Assembly: GCA_016194725.1 (NCBI GenBank)
Contig: JACQAW010000440.1
Span: 1-11,977, forward strand
Length of the DNA stretch: 11,977 bases
DNA from: Deltaproteobacteria bacterium
GTDB lineage: Bacteria > Bdellovibrionota > UBA1018 > UBA923
Direction: 5' to 3'
Shown here: positions 1 to 7,118 of the stretch, one piece after another
How the letters are laid out: each line of letters begins with the position of its first letter
Numbering within the stretch: the stretch's first letter is position 1
The notes under the pieces: generated by a model
Told to the model about the DNA's origin: nothing
Databases searched by the model: none
Seen by the model: the letters and a program-made list of their open reading frames with translations, nothing else
Program-made: the position numbers and the translations under genes

Positions 1-1290
1 GCGCAGGCGGTGCATCCCGGTTACGGGTTTTTATCCGAGCGCGCCGCGTTTGCCGAAGCCGTGAAAACGGCTGGCGCCATTTTTGTCGGTCCACATGCCG
101 ACAGTATTCGTTCGATGGGCGACAAACTCGAAGCCAAACGCCTGATGAAGCTGATGGGCGTGCCGCTATTGCCCGGCACCGAAGGCGGAGTAAAAGATTT
201 TTCAGACGCCAAGGCGGCAGCGGATCGCATCGGTTATCCGGTGCTGCTGAAAGCTTCAGCCGGCGGTGGCGGCAAGGGCATGCGCATCGTGCGCAAGGCT
301 GGCGAGCTGCAAGCAGCGCTTGAGGGCGCCGCACGCGAAGCGAAAAGTTATTTCGGCGACGGCACGGTCTACATCGAAAAATATCTCGAAAACCCGCACC
401 ACATCGAGGTGCAGGTGGTGGGCGACGGCCAGGGCGGCGGCGGTCACGTTTTTGACCGCGAGTGCTCGATTCAACGGCGCCATCAAAAGCTGGTCGAGGA
501 AAGTCCTGCGCCACTGCTGAGCCGGCATTCCAAATCGAAGACCAAAATATTGGACGTGGCCACGCAAGTCGTCGAAAGGATGAAGTACGCCAACGCCGGC
601 ACGCTCGAGTTTCTGGGCGACGACGAAGGCGGATTTTATTTTCTCGAGATGAACACCCGCCTGCAAGTCGAGCACCCGGTAACCGAGTGGGTGACTGGCC
701 TGGACCTGGTCGAACGCCAGATTCGCGTGGCCGACGGCGAGCGGCTGAAAACCGGTGCGCTTGTCGATGCGCAGCGCGGTCACTCGATTGAGGTTCGCGT
801 TTATGCTGAAACACCGTTTGACTATCTGCCCACGGGCGGTCGCGTGCATGCGCTGCAGCTGCCGGTCGGGCCCTTCGTGCGGGTCGACTCGTCCATCTAT
901 GGCGGATATGATGTACCCACGGAATATGACCCCACGCTCATGAAACTTTCGGTGTGGGGCGCGACGCGCGAAGAGAGCGTGGAGCGGCTGCGAGGCGCGC
1001 TTGATGAGCTGCGCATTCTGGGCGTACAGAACAACCAGGGGCTGTTCTGGGCCATTACGCGCGAGAAGAATTTCAAGGACGGCAATTACGGTACTCCGTA
1101 TCTGGAAAAAAACCGCGACGAGCTCAAACGGCTGTACAACGCCGAGCTTGCGCGACTGATGCCGGCGGCGGTGCTGGGCGCGGTGGAATCGCTGCGCATG
1201 CCCGCCCTGCTTGCCACCAGTGGCGGCACGGCGCTGTCGGCCTGGGAGCAGGCCAGCCGGCGCGGGCAGCTGAGAGGGGAGCTGTCATGA
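1..1290 (+). CDS. Biotin carboxylase subunit of an acyl-CoA (probably propionyl-CoA) carboxylase, 5' end missing
   Basis: This is the ATP-dependent subunit that carboxylates biotin on a carrier protein using bicarbonate. The frame is open from base 1, so the N-terminus lies outside the window; about 75-80 residues are missing relative to E. coli AccC (estimated from the position of the HPGYGFLSE motif). Visible signatures are HPGYGFLSE (about 13-39), the ATP-grasp glycine loop KASAGGGGKGMR (250-285), DRECSIQRRHQK (454-489), the catalytic strand EMNTRLQVEHPVTEW (646-690) with its E-x-N-x-R, and EVRVYAE near 790-810. After the core domain there is a tail of about 50 residues including SAWEQASRRG, which resembles the linker before the BT domain in fused carboxylase alpha chains. 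The TGA stop overlaps the ATG of the carrier gene (ATGA). Substrate is inferred as propionyl-CoA because a methylmalonyl-CoA mutase follows; an acetyl-CoA or 3-methylcrotonyl-CoA enzyme cannot be excluded from this subunit alone. Confidence 0.93.
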   Translation, partial: AQAVHPGYGFLSERAAFAEAVKTAGAIFVGPHADSIRSMGDKLEAKRLMKLMGVPLLPGTEGGVKDFSDAKAAADRIGYPVLLKASAGGGGKGMRIVRKAGELQAALEGAAREAKSYFGDGTVYIEKYLENPHHIEVQVVGDGQGGGGHVFDRECSIQRRHQKLVEESPAPLLSRHSKSKTKILDVATQVVERMKYANAGTLEFLGDDEGGFYFLEMNTRLQVEHPVTEWVTGLDLVERQIRVADGERLKTGALVDAQRGHSIEVRVYAETPFDYLPTGGRVHALQLPVGPFVRVDSSIYGGYDVPTEYDPTLMKLSVWGATREESVERLRGALDELRILGVQNNQGLFWAITREKNFKDGNYGTPYLEKNRDELKRLYNAELARLMPAAVLGAVESLRMPALLATSGGTALSAWEQASRRGQLRGELS

Positions 1291-1847
1291 AATACACTAT
1301 TGCCTCGCCCGAAACCGAAGCCAGGCTGGCAACGCTTGAAGATGTCGCGAACGGCGCGGTCGGTGACTGGGAGCTCGTGCTGCTCGACGAAAAAGGCGCT
1401 GAAAACAAGGCTCTATTGAAAGGCGCGCGCGTGAATTTTTCCAACGGTGTGCTTGAAGTAGGGCTGCCGCAGCCCGAAGGCAGCCGCCTGGTTTTTCCGG
1501 CGTATCGGCAAAACACCGACGGTGTTTTCGTCATTGCCACGCAGCTGGGAAATCTGCGTCTGCTGCCCTCGCGCGGCGCAACGTCGGAGGCGGCGGGCGG
1601 CGCCAGCTCGGGCGTTAAATCAGTCAAGAGCTCCATGCCCGGCAAGGTTCTGAAAATACTGTGCAAGGTGGGCGACCTGATCGAAGCGGGCCAGCCCATG
1701 CTGATCATCGAAGCCATGAAAATGGAAAACGAGATTCGCTGTCCGCAAACCGGACGCGTCGACGAGATTGGCGTGCAGCCGGGCCAGAGCATTCAGACAG
1801 GCGATTTACTCGTGAAGCTGGGCAAGCCCGATGGCGGCAAGTCGTGA
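1287..1847 (+). CDS. Biotin carboxyl carrier protein (separate BT-like plus biotinyl domain)
   Basis: A 186-residue protein that carries the biotin shuttling between the carboxylase and a carboxyltransferase. The C-terminal half (about 112-180) is a biotinyl domain with SSMPGKV and the biotinylation site EAMKMENEI; the biotin lysine is K145. Residues 1 to about 95 are predicted mostly beta-strand and probably match the BT-type domain that links carboxylase and carrier in single-chain propionyl-CoA carboxylase alpha subunits; residues 96-111 are an Ala/Gly/Ser linker. The start is the ATG overlapping the carboxylase stop, preceded by AGGGGAG (1275-1281) at 5-base spacing. The next gene starts at a GTG overlapping this stop (GTGA), so the three genes look translationally coupled. 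Carrier function is clear; BT assignment is inference. Confidence 0.92.
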   Translation: MKYTIASPETEARLATLEDVANGAVGDWELVLLDEKGAENKALLKGARVNFSNGVLEVGLPQPEGSRLVFPAYRQNTDGVFVIATQLGNLRLLPSRGATSEAAGGASSGVKSVKSSMPGKVLKILCKVGDLIEAGQPMLIIEAMKMENEIRCPQTGRVDEIGVQPGQSIQTGDLLVKLGKPDGGKS

Positions 1848-3412
1848 TTGAAACCAACTCCGGAATTCCGGTTGAAGCGCTTTACGACCGTGTGCCCGAG
1901 GGCCTGAGCGAAAAGCTGGGCAAGCCCGGCGAGTACCCCTTCACGCGCGGCGTGCAGCCCGACATGTATCGCGGCAGGCTTTGGACCATGCGCCAGTACG
2001 CCGGTTTTGGCTCGGCGCGCGAGTCCAATGAGCGCTACAAATATCTGCTGGCCAATGGGCAGACCGGCTTGAGCGTGGCTTTTGACCTGCCCACGCAGCT
2101 GGGTCTGGACCCCGACAACAAACGCAGCTTGGGCGAAGTGGGCAAGGTGGGCGTATCCATAGCGTCAGTCGAGGACATGCGCGTGCTTTTCGACGGCATT
2201 CAGCTCGAAAAAGTCAGCACGTCGATGACCATCAATGCCACCGCCGGAATTTTGCTCGCACTCTACGTCGCCGTCGCGAAAGAGCAGGGCGCCAAATTGA
2301 CCGAGCTGGCGGGTACCGTGCAGAACGATCTCTTGAAGGAGTTTGGCGCGCGTGGAAATTACATCTATCCGCCGAAAGCCTCGCTGAAGTTGACCACCGA
2401 CGTGATCGAGTACTGCGCGCGCGAGCTGCCCAAGTGGAATCCGATTTCGATCAGCGGCTATCATATTCGCGAAGCCGGCTCGACGGCTACGCAGGAAGTC
2501 GCCTTTACCCTGGCCAACGGCCTGTGCTACGTCGAAACGGCGCTCAAGCGTGGCTTGGACATCGACGAGTTTGCGCCCCGGCTCAGCTTTTTCTGGAACG
2601 TGCACAACGAGTTTCTGGAAGAGGTGGCCAAGTTCAGGGCGGCCCGCCGAATCTGGGCCCGTTACCTGAAAGAAAGGTTTGGCGCGAAAAAATCGGCCAG
2701 CATGCGCCTGCGTTTTCACGCGCAAACGGCGGGCAGCACGCTGACCGCGCAGCAGCCCGAAAACAATATCGTGCGCGTGGCTTATCAGGCTATGGCTGCC
2801 GTGCTGGGCGGCTGCCAAAGCCTGCACACCAATGGTTACGACGAGGCGCTGGCGTTGCCCACCGAGCGTTCTGCGCGAATCGCGCTGCGCACGCAGCAAA
2901 TCGCGGCCTTTGAGACCGGCGTGACCAAGACGGTCGACCCGCTTGCGGGCAGCTACTACGTCGAAAGCCTGACCGACGAGATTGAAAAACAGGTCATGGA
3001 ATACATCGCGCAGGTTGAGCGCCGCGGTGGAGTCGTGGCCTGCATCGAGAACGGCTATATCCAGAGTGAAATCTCAGGCTCGGCCTATGCTCAGCAGCGG
3101 GCCGTTGAGAGCGGCAAGTTCGTGGTCGTGGGAGTAAACAAGTTTACCGAAAGCGCGCAGGAAAAAACTCAGCTGCTTCGTGTGTCTGAGGCGCTGGGAA
3201 AGGCGCGTGCCGCCGAAGTCGTGGCTCTGCGCGCGCGGCGCGACGGCGTGGCCGCCTGCAAGGTGCTGGGTGAGCTTGAGAAAATAGCGAGGGAAGACCG
3301 CAACAGCATGCCCGGAATTTTAGCCGCGGTGGAAAGCGGCTGTACCCTGGGTGAGATCTCAGACACGTTTCGCAGGGTTTTCGGCACTCAGGTGGAATGG
3401 ACTGGAGTTTAA
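1844..3412 (+). CDS. Methylmalonyl-CoA mutase, catalytic (large) subunit without cobalamin domain
   Basis: A 522-residue protein matching the TIM-barrel substrate-binding subunit of adenosylcobalamin-dependent acyl-CoA mutases, which interconvert (R)-methylmalonyl-CoA and succinyl-CoA in the cytoplasm. Clear motifs are YPFTRGVQPDMYRGRLWTMR followed by QYAGF (31-55), GQTGLSVAFDLPTQ (72-85), KVSTSMTINATA (123-134), ARGNYIYPP (169-177), SISGYHIREAGST (202-214) and KTVDPLAGSYYVE (362-374). Y52, R170 and H207 align with family positions known for CoA-carboxylate binding (Tyr and Arg) and catalysis (His); Tyr plus Arg favours methylmalonyl-CoA over isobutyryl-CoA mutase, which has Phe and Gln there. 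The C-terminal B12-binding domain with DxHxxG is absent, so a separate small subunit is expected, as in two-gene mutases. The reading frame is open further upstream, but GTG 1844 is chosen because it overlaps the carrier stop and homology begins just after it. No further + strand gene follows for 159 bases. Confidence 0.92.
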   Translation: MIETNSGIPVEALYDRVPEGLSEKLGKPGEYPFTRGVQPDMYRGRLWTMRQYAGFGSARESNERYKYLLANGQTGLSVAFDLPTQLGLDPDNKRSLGEVGKVGVSIASVEDMRVLFDGIQLEKVSTSMTINATAGILLALYVAVAKEQGAKLTELAGTVQNDLLKEFGARGNYIYPPKASLKLTTDVIEYCARELPKWNPISISGYHIREAGSTATQEVAFTLANGLCYVETALKRGLDIDEFAPRLSFFWNVHNEFLEEVAKFRAARRIWARYLKERFGAKKSASMRLRFHAQTAGSTLTAQQPENNIVRVAYQAMAAVLGGCQSLHTNGYDEALALPTERSARIALRTQQIAAFETGVTKTVDPLAGSYYVESLTDEIEKQVMEYIAQVERRGGVVACIENGYIQSEISGSAYAQQRAVESGKFVVVGVNKFTESAQEKTQLLRVSEALGKARAAEVVALRARRDGVAACKVLGELEKIAREDRNSMPGILAAVESGCTLGEISDTFRRVFGTQVEWTGV

Positions 3413-3505
3413 GGGTTACAGACTGCGCCCTTTCGGAAGTTTGGGTCTAAGGCGGCGTCTAAATTGCATTGTATTTCAAAGGGATACTGGTACAGACTCC
3501 AGAGA

Positions 3506-3534
3506 TTGATTAAAAAGATCGGATAATTTATCCT
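3506..3534 (+). promoter_or_regulatory. Weak candidate sigma70-type promoter for the secreted peptidase gene
   Basis: TTGATT (3506-3511), a 17-base spacer and TATCCT (3529-3534) give a partial match to -35 and -10 consensus (4 of 6 in the second box). This sits in the most A+T-rich stretch of the 159-base gap and would leave a leader of about 30 bases before ATG 3572. A second possible -10, GATAAT (3522-3527), has no good -35 at proper distance. Eye-level match only. Confidence 0.25.
3521..3533. repeat. 13-bp perfect inverted repeat upstream of the secreted peptidase gene
   Basis: GGATAA-T-TTATCC is a perfect palindrome with 6-bp arms and a 1-base centre. It overlaps the candidate -10 boxes and ends 38 bases before the start codon at 3572. 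That geometry would suit a dimeric repressor operator, but no second copy was found in the window and no regulator gene is adjacent, so function is unproven. The arms are too short and the sequence too A+T-rich for a terminator stem, and no T-run follows. Confidence 0.35.
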
Positions 3535-3571
3535 TAGAAATCGGGGGACTCTTATCACGGCATCCGCAACC

Positions 3572-5161
3572 ATGCTCAGGGCCGTTGGCACTGGCATCTG
3601 CATGATTACCATCTTCATCGCGCCGACGGCTTTTGCCCAGGCGACCCCCGAGGCTTGCACGCCCGAACGCAAAGCCGATGATCCCAAATGCACCGACACC
3701 GATTACAAGCCGAACCGAATTTGCACTTTACCCAAACTTGCGCGCACCAAAGTCGATCTGGATACGATGCGAGCTTGCGCCAACAATATGCAGAACTGCG
3801 CGTGTGGCCTGATCGGGTCGGCCAGCTGCACCTCGATCGCAAAAACCGGCGAGCTCGTGCTGGGCGCGACGGACGATGAAGGCTACCCGCCGGCGATACC
3901 GCGCCAGAAAAGAGTTGCCCTTGACCCCAAGACGGGCGAGGTGACGATCCTGCTCGATAAGAGCACGGCTGCGGATATCAAGACAGCCGCGACCTATACC
4001 AACGATGAACAGCTTGACCGCATGAGGTTGGAGCAAAACCCCGACCTTTATCGATTAACCTCGAGCGTGGTACTGCTCGAGTCCTCGCGGAGAATCGCGG
4101 AATATTATCGCCGAATCCAACTGCAGTCCAAGCCAGGTGGCGTCAAAGACCGCGACGACGTAATGAGTAAAGACGCGCAGGAGCTGCTGCTCAGCGAACT
4201 TTGGGGCCAGATTATCGCGGGAATCGAGGACTGCGACCAGCTGCACATGCGGCCGGTTCCCGGCGATATGAACGGCTTCGACTTCGTCACGGGCCTGATT
4301 CGCGAGCGGCTCATCTGCACTTTCAGGCAAGGCTCGAGCCTGGCCAATCGCACGGTCATGGGCAACTGGCCGGGCTGCGCATGTGACGATAACAAAGGGC
4401 GCATGGTGGGCTCGGCGTGCGTGACTTCGAAAACCGGGGACCGGTTTGCCGGGCAACCCATCGACGAGCGGGTGCCCGCGAGCCTGGCGCGTTTCGTGAA
4501 GCTGCTCGAGGCCTCGAGCGGCATGAAGGTCAAGGACGTGGGCCTGATAGGCTGCGGCTTTGAGCGCTTCGAAACCGGTCCGAACGTGAAAAACCTTCCC
4601 TATATGAGCCCGGAAGATCGCATGCTGCGCTCGGGCCACATCAGCGACCACGCCCGTGGCACGGCGTGCGATCTGGCCTCGGTGGCTTTTCAGGTCGGCT
4701 GCAAGGACTGGTCGTTCAATATGTACGTCGAACGCAAGCCCAAACCCAAGTTGCAGCCGTTTTATGACGCGCTTGTCGATTACCTCGAGCGCACGGGAAA
4801 AATTTCGAGCGAAGACGAGCTGACCAAGGGCAAGAAAATCGTGCGCGAGGGCGTGGGGCGGTTTTATCGCAAGGCCGCCGAGGAGCTGAGCAAAAAGCAT
4901 GGGCGCATGCCCGGCGACAAGGGTTTTTCGGCTGGCGACGAGCGCGCGCTGCAGCTGAAGATGGGAATTCTGATTCGCAACGCCCTGACCGATGCCGGCT
5001 TCATCGTGTTCGACCCCACGCTCAATGGCGTGCACCACGACCATTTTCATTTTGAAACGCCGGCACGCGACGAGGTATACTCGTCGCTCATCGAAGGCGA
5101 CAAGGACCGCGAAAATGACGTCGAGCCCTATCTGCTTCGGGCGGCAGGGGTTACGAAGTAG
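3572..5161 (+). CDS. Secreted LAS/M15-like (extensin-like C domain) zinc peptidase with large Cys-rich N-terminal region
   Basis: A 529-residue exported protein. The N-terminus is a signal peptide (MLRAVGTGIC, then a hydrophobic core, with probable cleavage after TAFA at residue 22). The C-terminal part carries the metal-site pattern of D,D-/L,D-carboxypeptidase-like enzymes: SDHARGTACDL (358-368), giving H360 and D367, and HHDHFHFE (488-495), giving an HxH pair at H491/H493, as in VanY/M15 and extensin-like C families, which usually act on peptidoglycan peptides. Between them lies an insert of about 80 residues rich in charged amino acids (about 405-460). Residues 23-300 match nothing I recognise and hold many cysteines (29, 40, 51, 69, 76, 78, 86, 221, 249, 269, 271, 283), suggesting disulfides. 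ATG 3572 is the first possible start after an in-frame stop at 3524, but has no clear Shine-Dalgarno (a GGGGGA lies 23 bases upstream). The 3' end overlaps the convergent nagZ by 11 bases. Peptidase type is inferred from the motifs; substrate is unknown. Confidence 0.75.
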   Translation: MLRAVGTGICMITIFIAPTAFAQATPEACTPERKADDPKCTDTDYKPNRICTLPKLARTKVDLDTMRACANNMQNCACGLIGSASCTSIAKTGELVLGATDDEGYPPAIPRQKRVALDPKTGEVTILLDKSTAADIKTAATYTNDEQLDRMRLEQNPDLYRLTSSVVLLESSRRIAEYYRRIQLQSKPGGVKDRDDVMSKDAQELLLSELWGQIIAGIEDCDQLHMRPVPGDMNGFDFVTGLIRERLICTFRQGSSLANRTVMGNWPGCACDDNKGRMVGSACVTSKTGDRFAGQPIDERVPASLARFVKLLEASSGMKVKDVGLIGCGFERFETGPNVKNLPYMSPEDRMLRSGHISDHARGTACDLASVAFQVGCKDWSFNMYVERKPKPKLQPFYDALVDYLERTGKISSEDELTKGKKIVREGVGRFYRKAAEELSKKHGRMPGDKGFSAGDERALQLKMGILIRNALTDAGFIVFDPTLNGVHHDHFHFETPARDEVYSSLIEGDKDRENDVEPYLLRAAGVTK

Positions 5162-6272
5162 CCGCGGCCGCTGCGCGCGCGACGAGCTTATCGAGGCGCT
5201 TGGCAAGATCAAGGTGTTCCTTCGAACCGATGATCGAGGCGATCTCGGGAATGTACACCGGCTTGTAGCCCGTAAAGACGCGGGCGCGATATTCCGTGAC
5301 GCGTTTGGCGGAGTCCTCGAGCCGTGCCAGCGCTTTTTTTCCCTCGGGGGTCGTGAGCTTGGACAGCATTCCCTCAAAGGCGCGCGTTTGAAACGGCTCG
5401 GTATGGTAAAGCAGAATGTCCACTCCCGCTTCAATGGCCTTGAGCCCCGCGTCGGTTTCGCCAAAATGGTCGGCGATGGCTTTCATCTCCATATCGTCAG
5501 AAATAATCAGGCCGCGAAAACGCAGCTGGTCGCGCAGAATTTCGTTCAGGATCCGGTGCGACATCGTGGCCGGCAGTTTGGGCTCGATGGCCTCGACCAT
5601 GATGTGCGCGGTCATGACCATCTCGCAGCGTGCTTTGAAGGCTTTGACGAAGGGCCTGACCTCGCGCTCCATTATCGTGGCCAGCGGCGTTTTGATCTTG
5701 GGCAGGTGAAAGTGAGAGTCCTGCGAGGTGTCGCCATGGCCCGGGAAATGTTTCACCACGCATTGCACGCCGTTGGTGATGAACCCACGCACGTACGCTG
5801 AAACCATTTTTGAAACGCGCTCTTCGGTGACGCCATAAGCACGATGTCCGATGACCGGATTGCCCGGATTGGTGTTGATGTCGGCCACCGGCGCGAAAAC
5901 CAGGTTCACGCCCACCGTCTTGAGCTCCTTGGCCATGACCTCGGCGCACTCGTAGGCCAGCTTGGGGGAGTCCTGGTCGCCGATAACGCGGGCTTCTGGA
6001 AATTTGGTGAAATGTTTTCGGAAACGTTGAACCTTGCCACCCTCGTGGTCCACGGCAATGGCCAGCGGCGGACCGTCGCCACGCAGCGCCTGAATGCTGT
6101 TGACCAGCTCGGCCACCTGGGCCGGGCTTTCATAGTTGTTCGCAAAAAGCGTGACGCCGGCTACTGAATTTTCCTGTATAAAGGCCTGAACGGTCGGCGG
6201 CAGGTCGAGCCCTTCGAAGCCGACGAAAAAGCACTGTCCCAGAAGTTTTGCGACGTCCTTGCCTTTGCTCAT
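5151..6272 (-). CDS. nagZ: Beta-N-acetylhexosaminidase NagZ, glycoside hydrolase family 3
   Basis: A 373-residue cytoplasmic GH3 enzyme that removes GlcNAc from GlcNAc-anhydroMurNAc-peptides during peptidoglycan recycling. Visible family marks are AIAVDHEGGKVQRF (71-84), APVADINTNPGNPVIGHRAY (127-146), the catalytic loop KHFPGHGDTSQDSH (174-187) with the NagZ-type acid/base dyad D185/H187, and LIISDDMEM (255-263) holding the nucleophile, probably D259. The short KHFPGHG-to-DSH loop separates NagZ from beta-glucosidases in GH3. No signal peptide is present, as expected for an enzyme acting on imported fragments. Length is close to the 340-370 residues usual for single-domain NagZ. It starts 21 bases after the upstream permease stop, without a strong Shine-Dalgarno, so it is probably co-transcribed with the transporter genes. 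Its 3' end overlaps the convergent secreted peptidase gene by 11 bases. Confidence 0.93.
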   Translation of the reverse strand: MSKGKDVAKLLGQCFFVGFEGLDLPPTVQAFIQENSVAGVTLFANNYESPAQVAELVNSIQALRGDGPPLAIAVDHEGGKVQRFRKHFTKFPEARVIGDQDSPKLAYECAEVMAKELKTVGVNLVFAPVADINTNPGNPVIGHRAYGVTEERVSKMVSAYVRGFITNGVQCVVKHFPGHGDTSQDSHFHLPKIKTPLATIMEREVRPFVKAFKARCEMVMTAHIMVEAIEPKLPATMSHRILNEILRDQLRFRGLIISDDMEMKAIADHFGETDAGLKAIEAGVDILLYHTEPFQTRAFEGMLSKLTTPEGKKALARLEDSAKRVTEYRARVFTGYKPVYIPEIASIIGSKEHLDLAKRLDKLVARAAAAATS

Positions 6273-6293
6273 ATCGTTTCAGTTTAATCGTTC

Positions 6294-7118
6294 TTAGGCG
6301 TCTTGGGAAGGGTTCAGTCGCTGCCGCAGCCCCTCTGCCAGAAGATTGAACGCGATGACCGCATAGACGAAGGCCAGTCCCGGAAAAATACTAAGGTGCG
6401 GCGCTTCTACCAGATACTCGCGGCCCTCGGCAATCAGGTGGCCCCAGCTGGGGTTGCCAATCGACCCGCCCAGGCCCAGAAACGAAAGACTACTTTCAGC
6501 GATGACTACCGATCCCATCGACATCGCGGCCTGCACCAGCAGCTGGCCGGTCATCATGGGCCAGAGGTGTCTGCGCACGATGCGCAGCCGGCTGGCGCCG
6601 CCGGCGGTGGCGGCTTCGATGAAAGGTTCGTGCGCCAGTCCGCGTGCAAGTGCCCGCACATAGCGCGCGCGGCTGGTCCAGCCGGTCAGACAGAGCGCCA
6701 GAATAATGGAATGCTCGGACCGCGGCATGATCGAACCCAGCAAAATGGCCAGCAGCAGTCCGGGAAAAGCCATGAAGCAGTCGATCAGACGCGTGAACGC
6801 GGTTGCAACCATGCGGGGCGCCAACGCGGCGGCAGTGCCAATGATCAGGCCGAGAATCATATTCAGCGTGGTCACCACCGCCGCGATGAACAGCGACTGC
6901 CGCGCTCCGGAAAAAAGCTGCAAGGCCAGGTCGGCGCCGAACGCGTCGCAGCCCAGCCAGTGTGTGAGCGAAGGCCCATGCAAGGCTTCCGGAAGGTTCT
7001 GCGCCGTAGCTGGCGAAATCGCATTGACCACCGAGCCCGCTGCCGCGGCCAGCACCAGCAGGCCAATCAACGCGGCTCCGAGTCGCAGCGGTGGGTTGTG
7101 TTTCGTTTTGTATTTCAT
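6294..7118 (-). CDS. OppC/DppC-type peptide ABC transporter permease
   Basis: A 274-residue inner-membrane permease of the oligopeptide/dipeptide/nickel importer class. It has an N-terminal membrane helix (about 11-30), then the family region HWLGCDAFGADLALQLFSGA (53-72), several further helices, the cytoplasmic ATPase-contact loop EPFIEAATAGGASRLRIVRR (164-183, EAA motif), and the conserved AESSLSFLGLGG ... PSWGHLIAEGR near the C-terminus (207-233). The frame is open far upstream, but that part is antisense shadow of the partner gene; ATG 7118 is chosen because it overlaps the partner stop (ATGA) and begins exactly where homology begins. It would pair with the adjacent OppB-type permease. 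No ATPase or binding protein is encoded beside it, so those parts must come from elsewhere. Substrate cannot be read from sequence; the following nagZ suggests muropeptides. Confidence 0.92.
   Translation of the reverse strand: MKYKTKHNPPLRLGAALIGLLVLAAAAGSVVNAISPATAQNLPEALHGPSLTHWLGCDAFGADLALQLFSGARQSLFIAAVVTTLNMILGLIIGTAAALAPRMVATAFTRLIDCFMAFPGLLLAILLGSIMPRSEHSIILALCLTGWTSRARYVRALARGLAHEPFIEAATAGGASRLRIVRRHLWPMMTGQLLVQAAMSMGSVVIAESSLSFLGLGGSIGNPSWGHLIAEGREYLVEAPHLSIFPGLAFVYAVIAFNLLAEGLRQRLNPSQDA

Noticed and set aside
1661..1843. Upstream extension of the mutase frame
   Set aside because: It lies over the biotinyl domain in another frame and has no mutase similarity; GTG 1844 fits the NTGA pattern.
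3420..3460. Possible rho-independent terminator after the mutase gene
   Set aside because: Arms AGACTGCGCC and GGCGGCGTCT pair only with bulges around a 21-base loop, and no T-run follows.
5161..5185. GC-rich palindromic GCGGCCGC and flanks as a terminator at the convergent end
   Set aside because: Lies inside the nagZ coding end, forms only a short self-complementary site, and has no T-run.
4055..5464. 469-codon minus-strand open frame opposite the secreted peptidase gene
   Set aside because: Antisense shadow of a gene with intact motifs and signal peptide; the translation is low-complexity and Arg/His/Ala-rich, and it runs through nagZ into the wrong frame.
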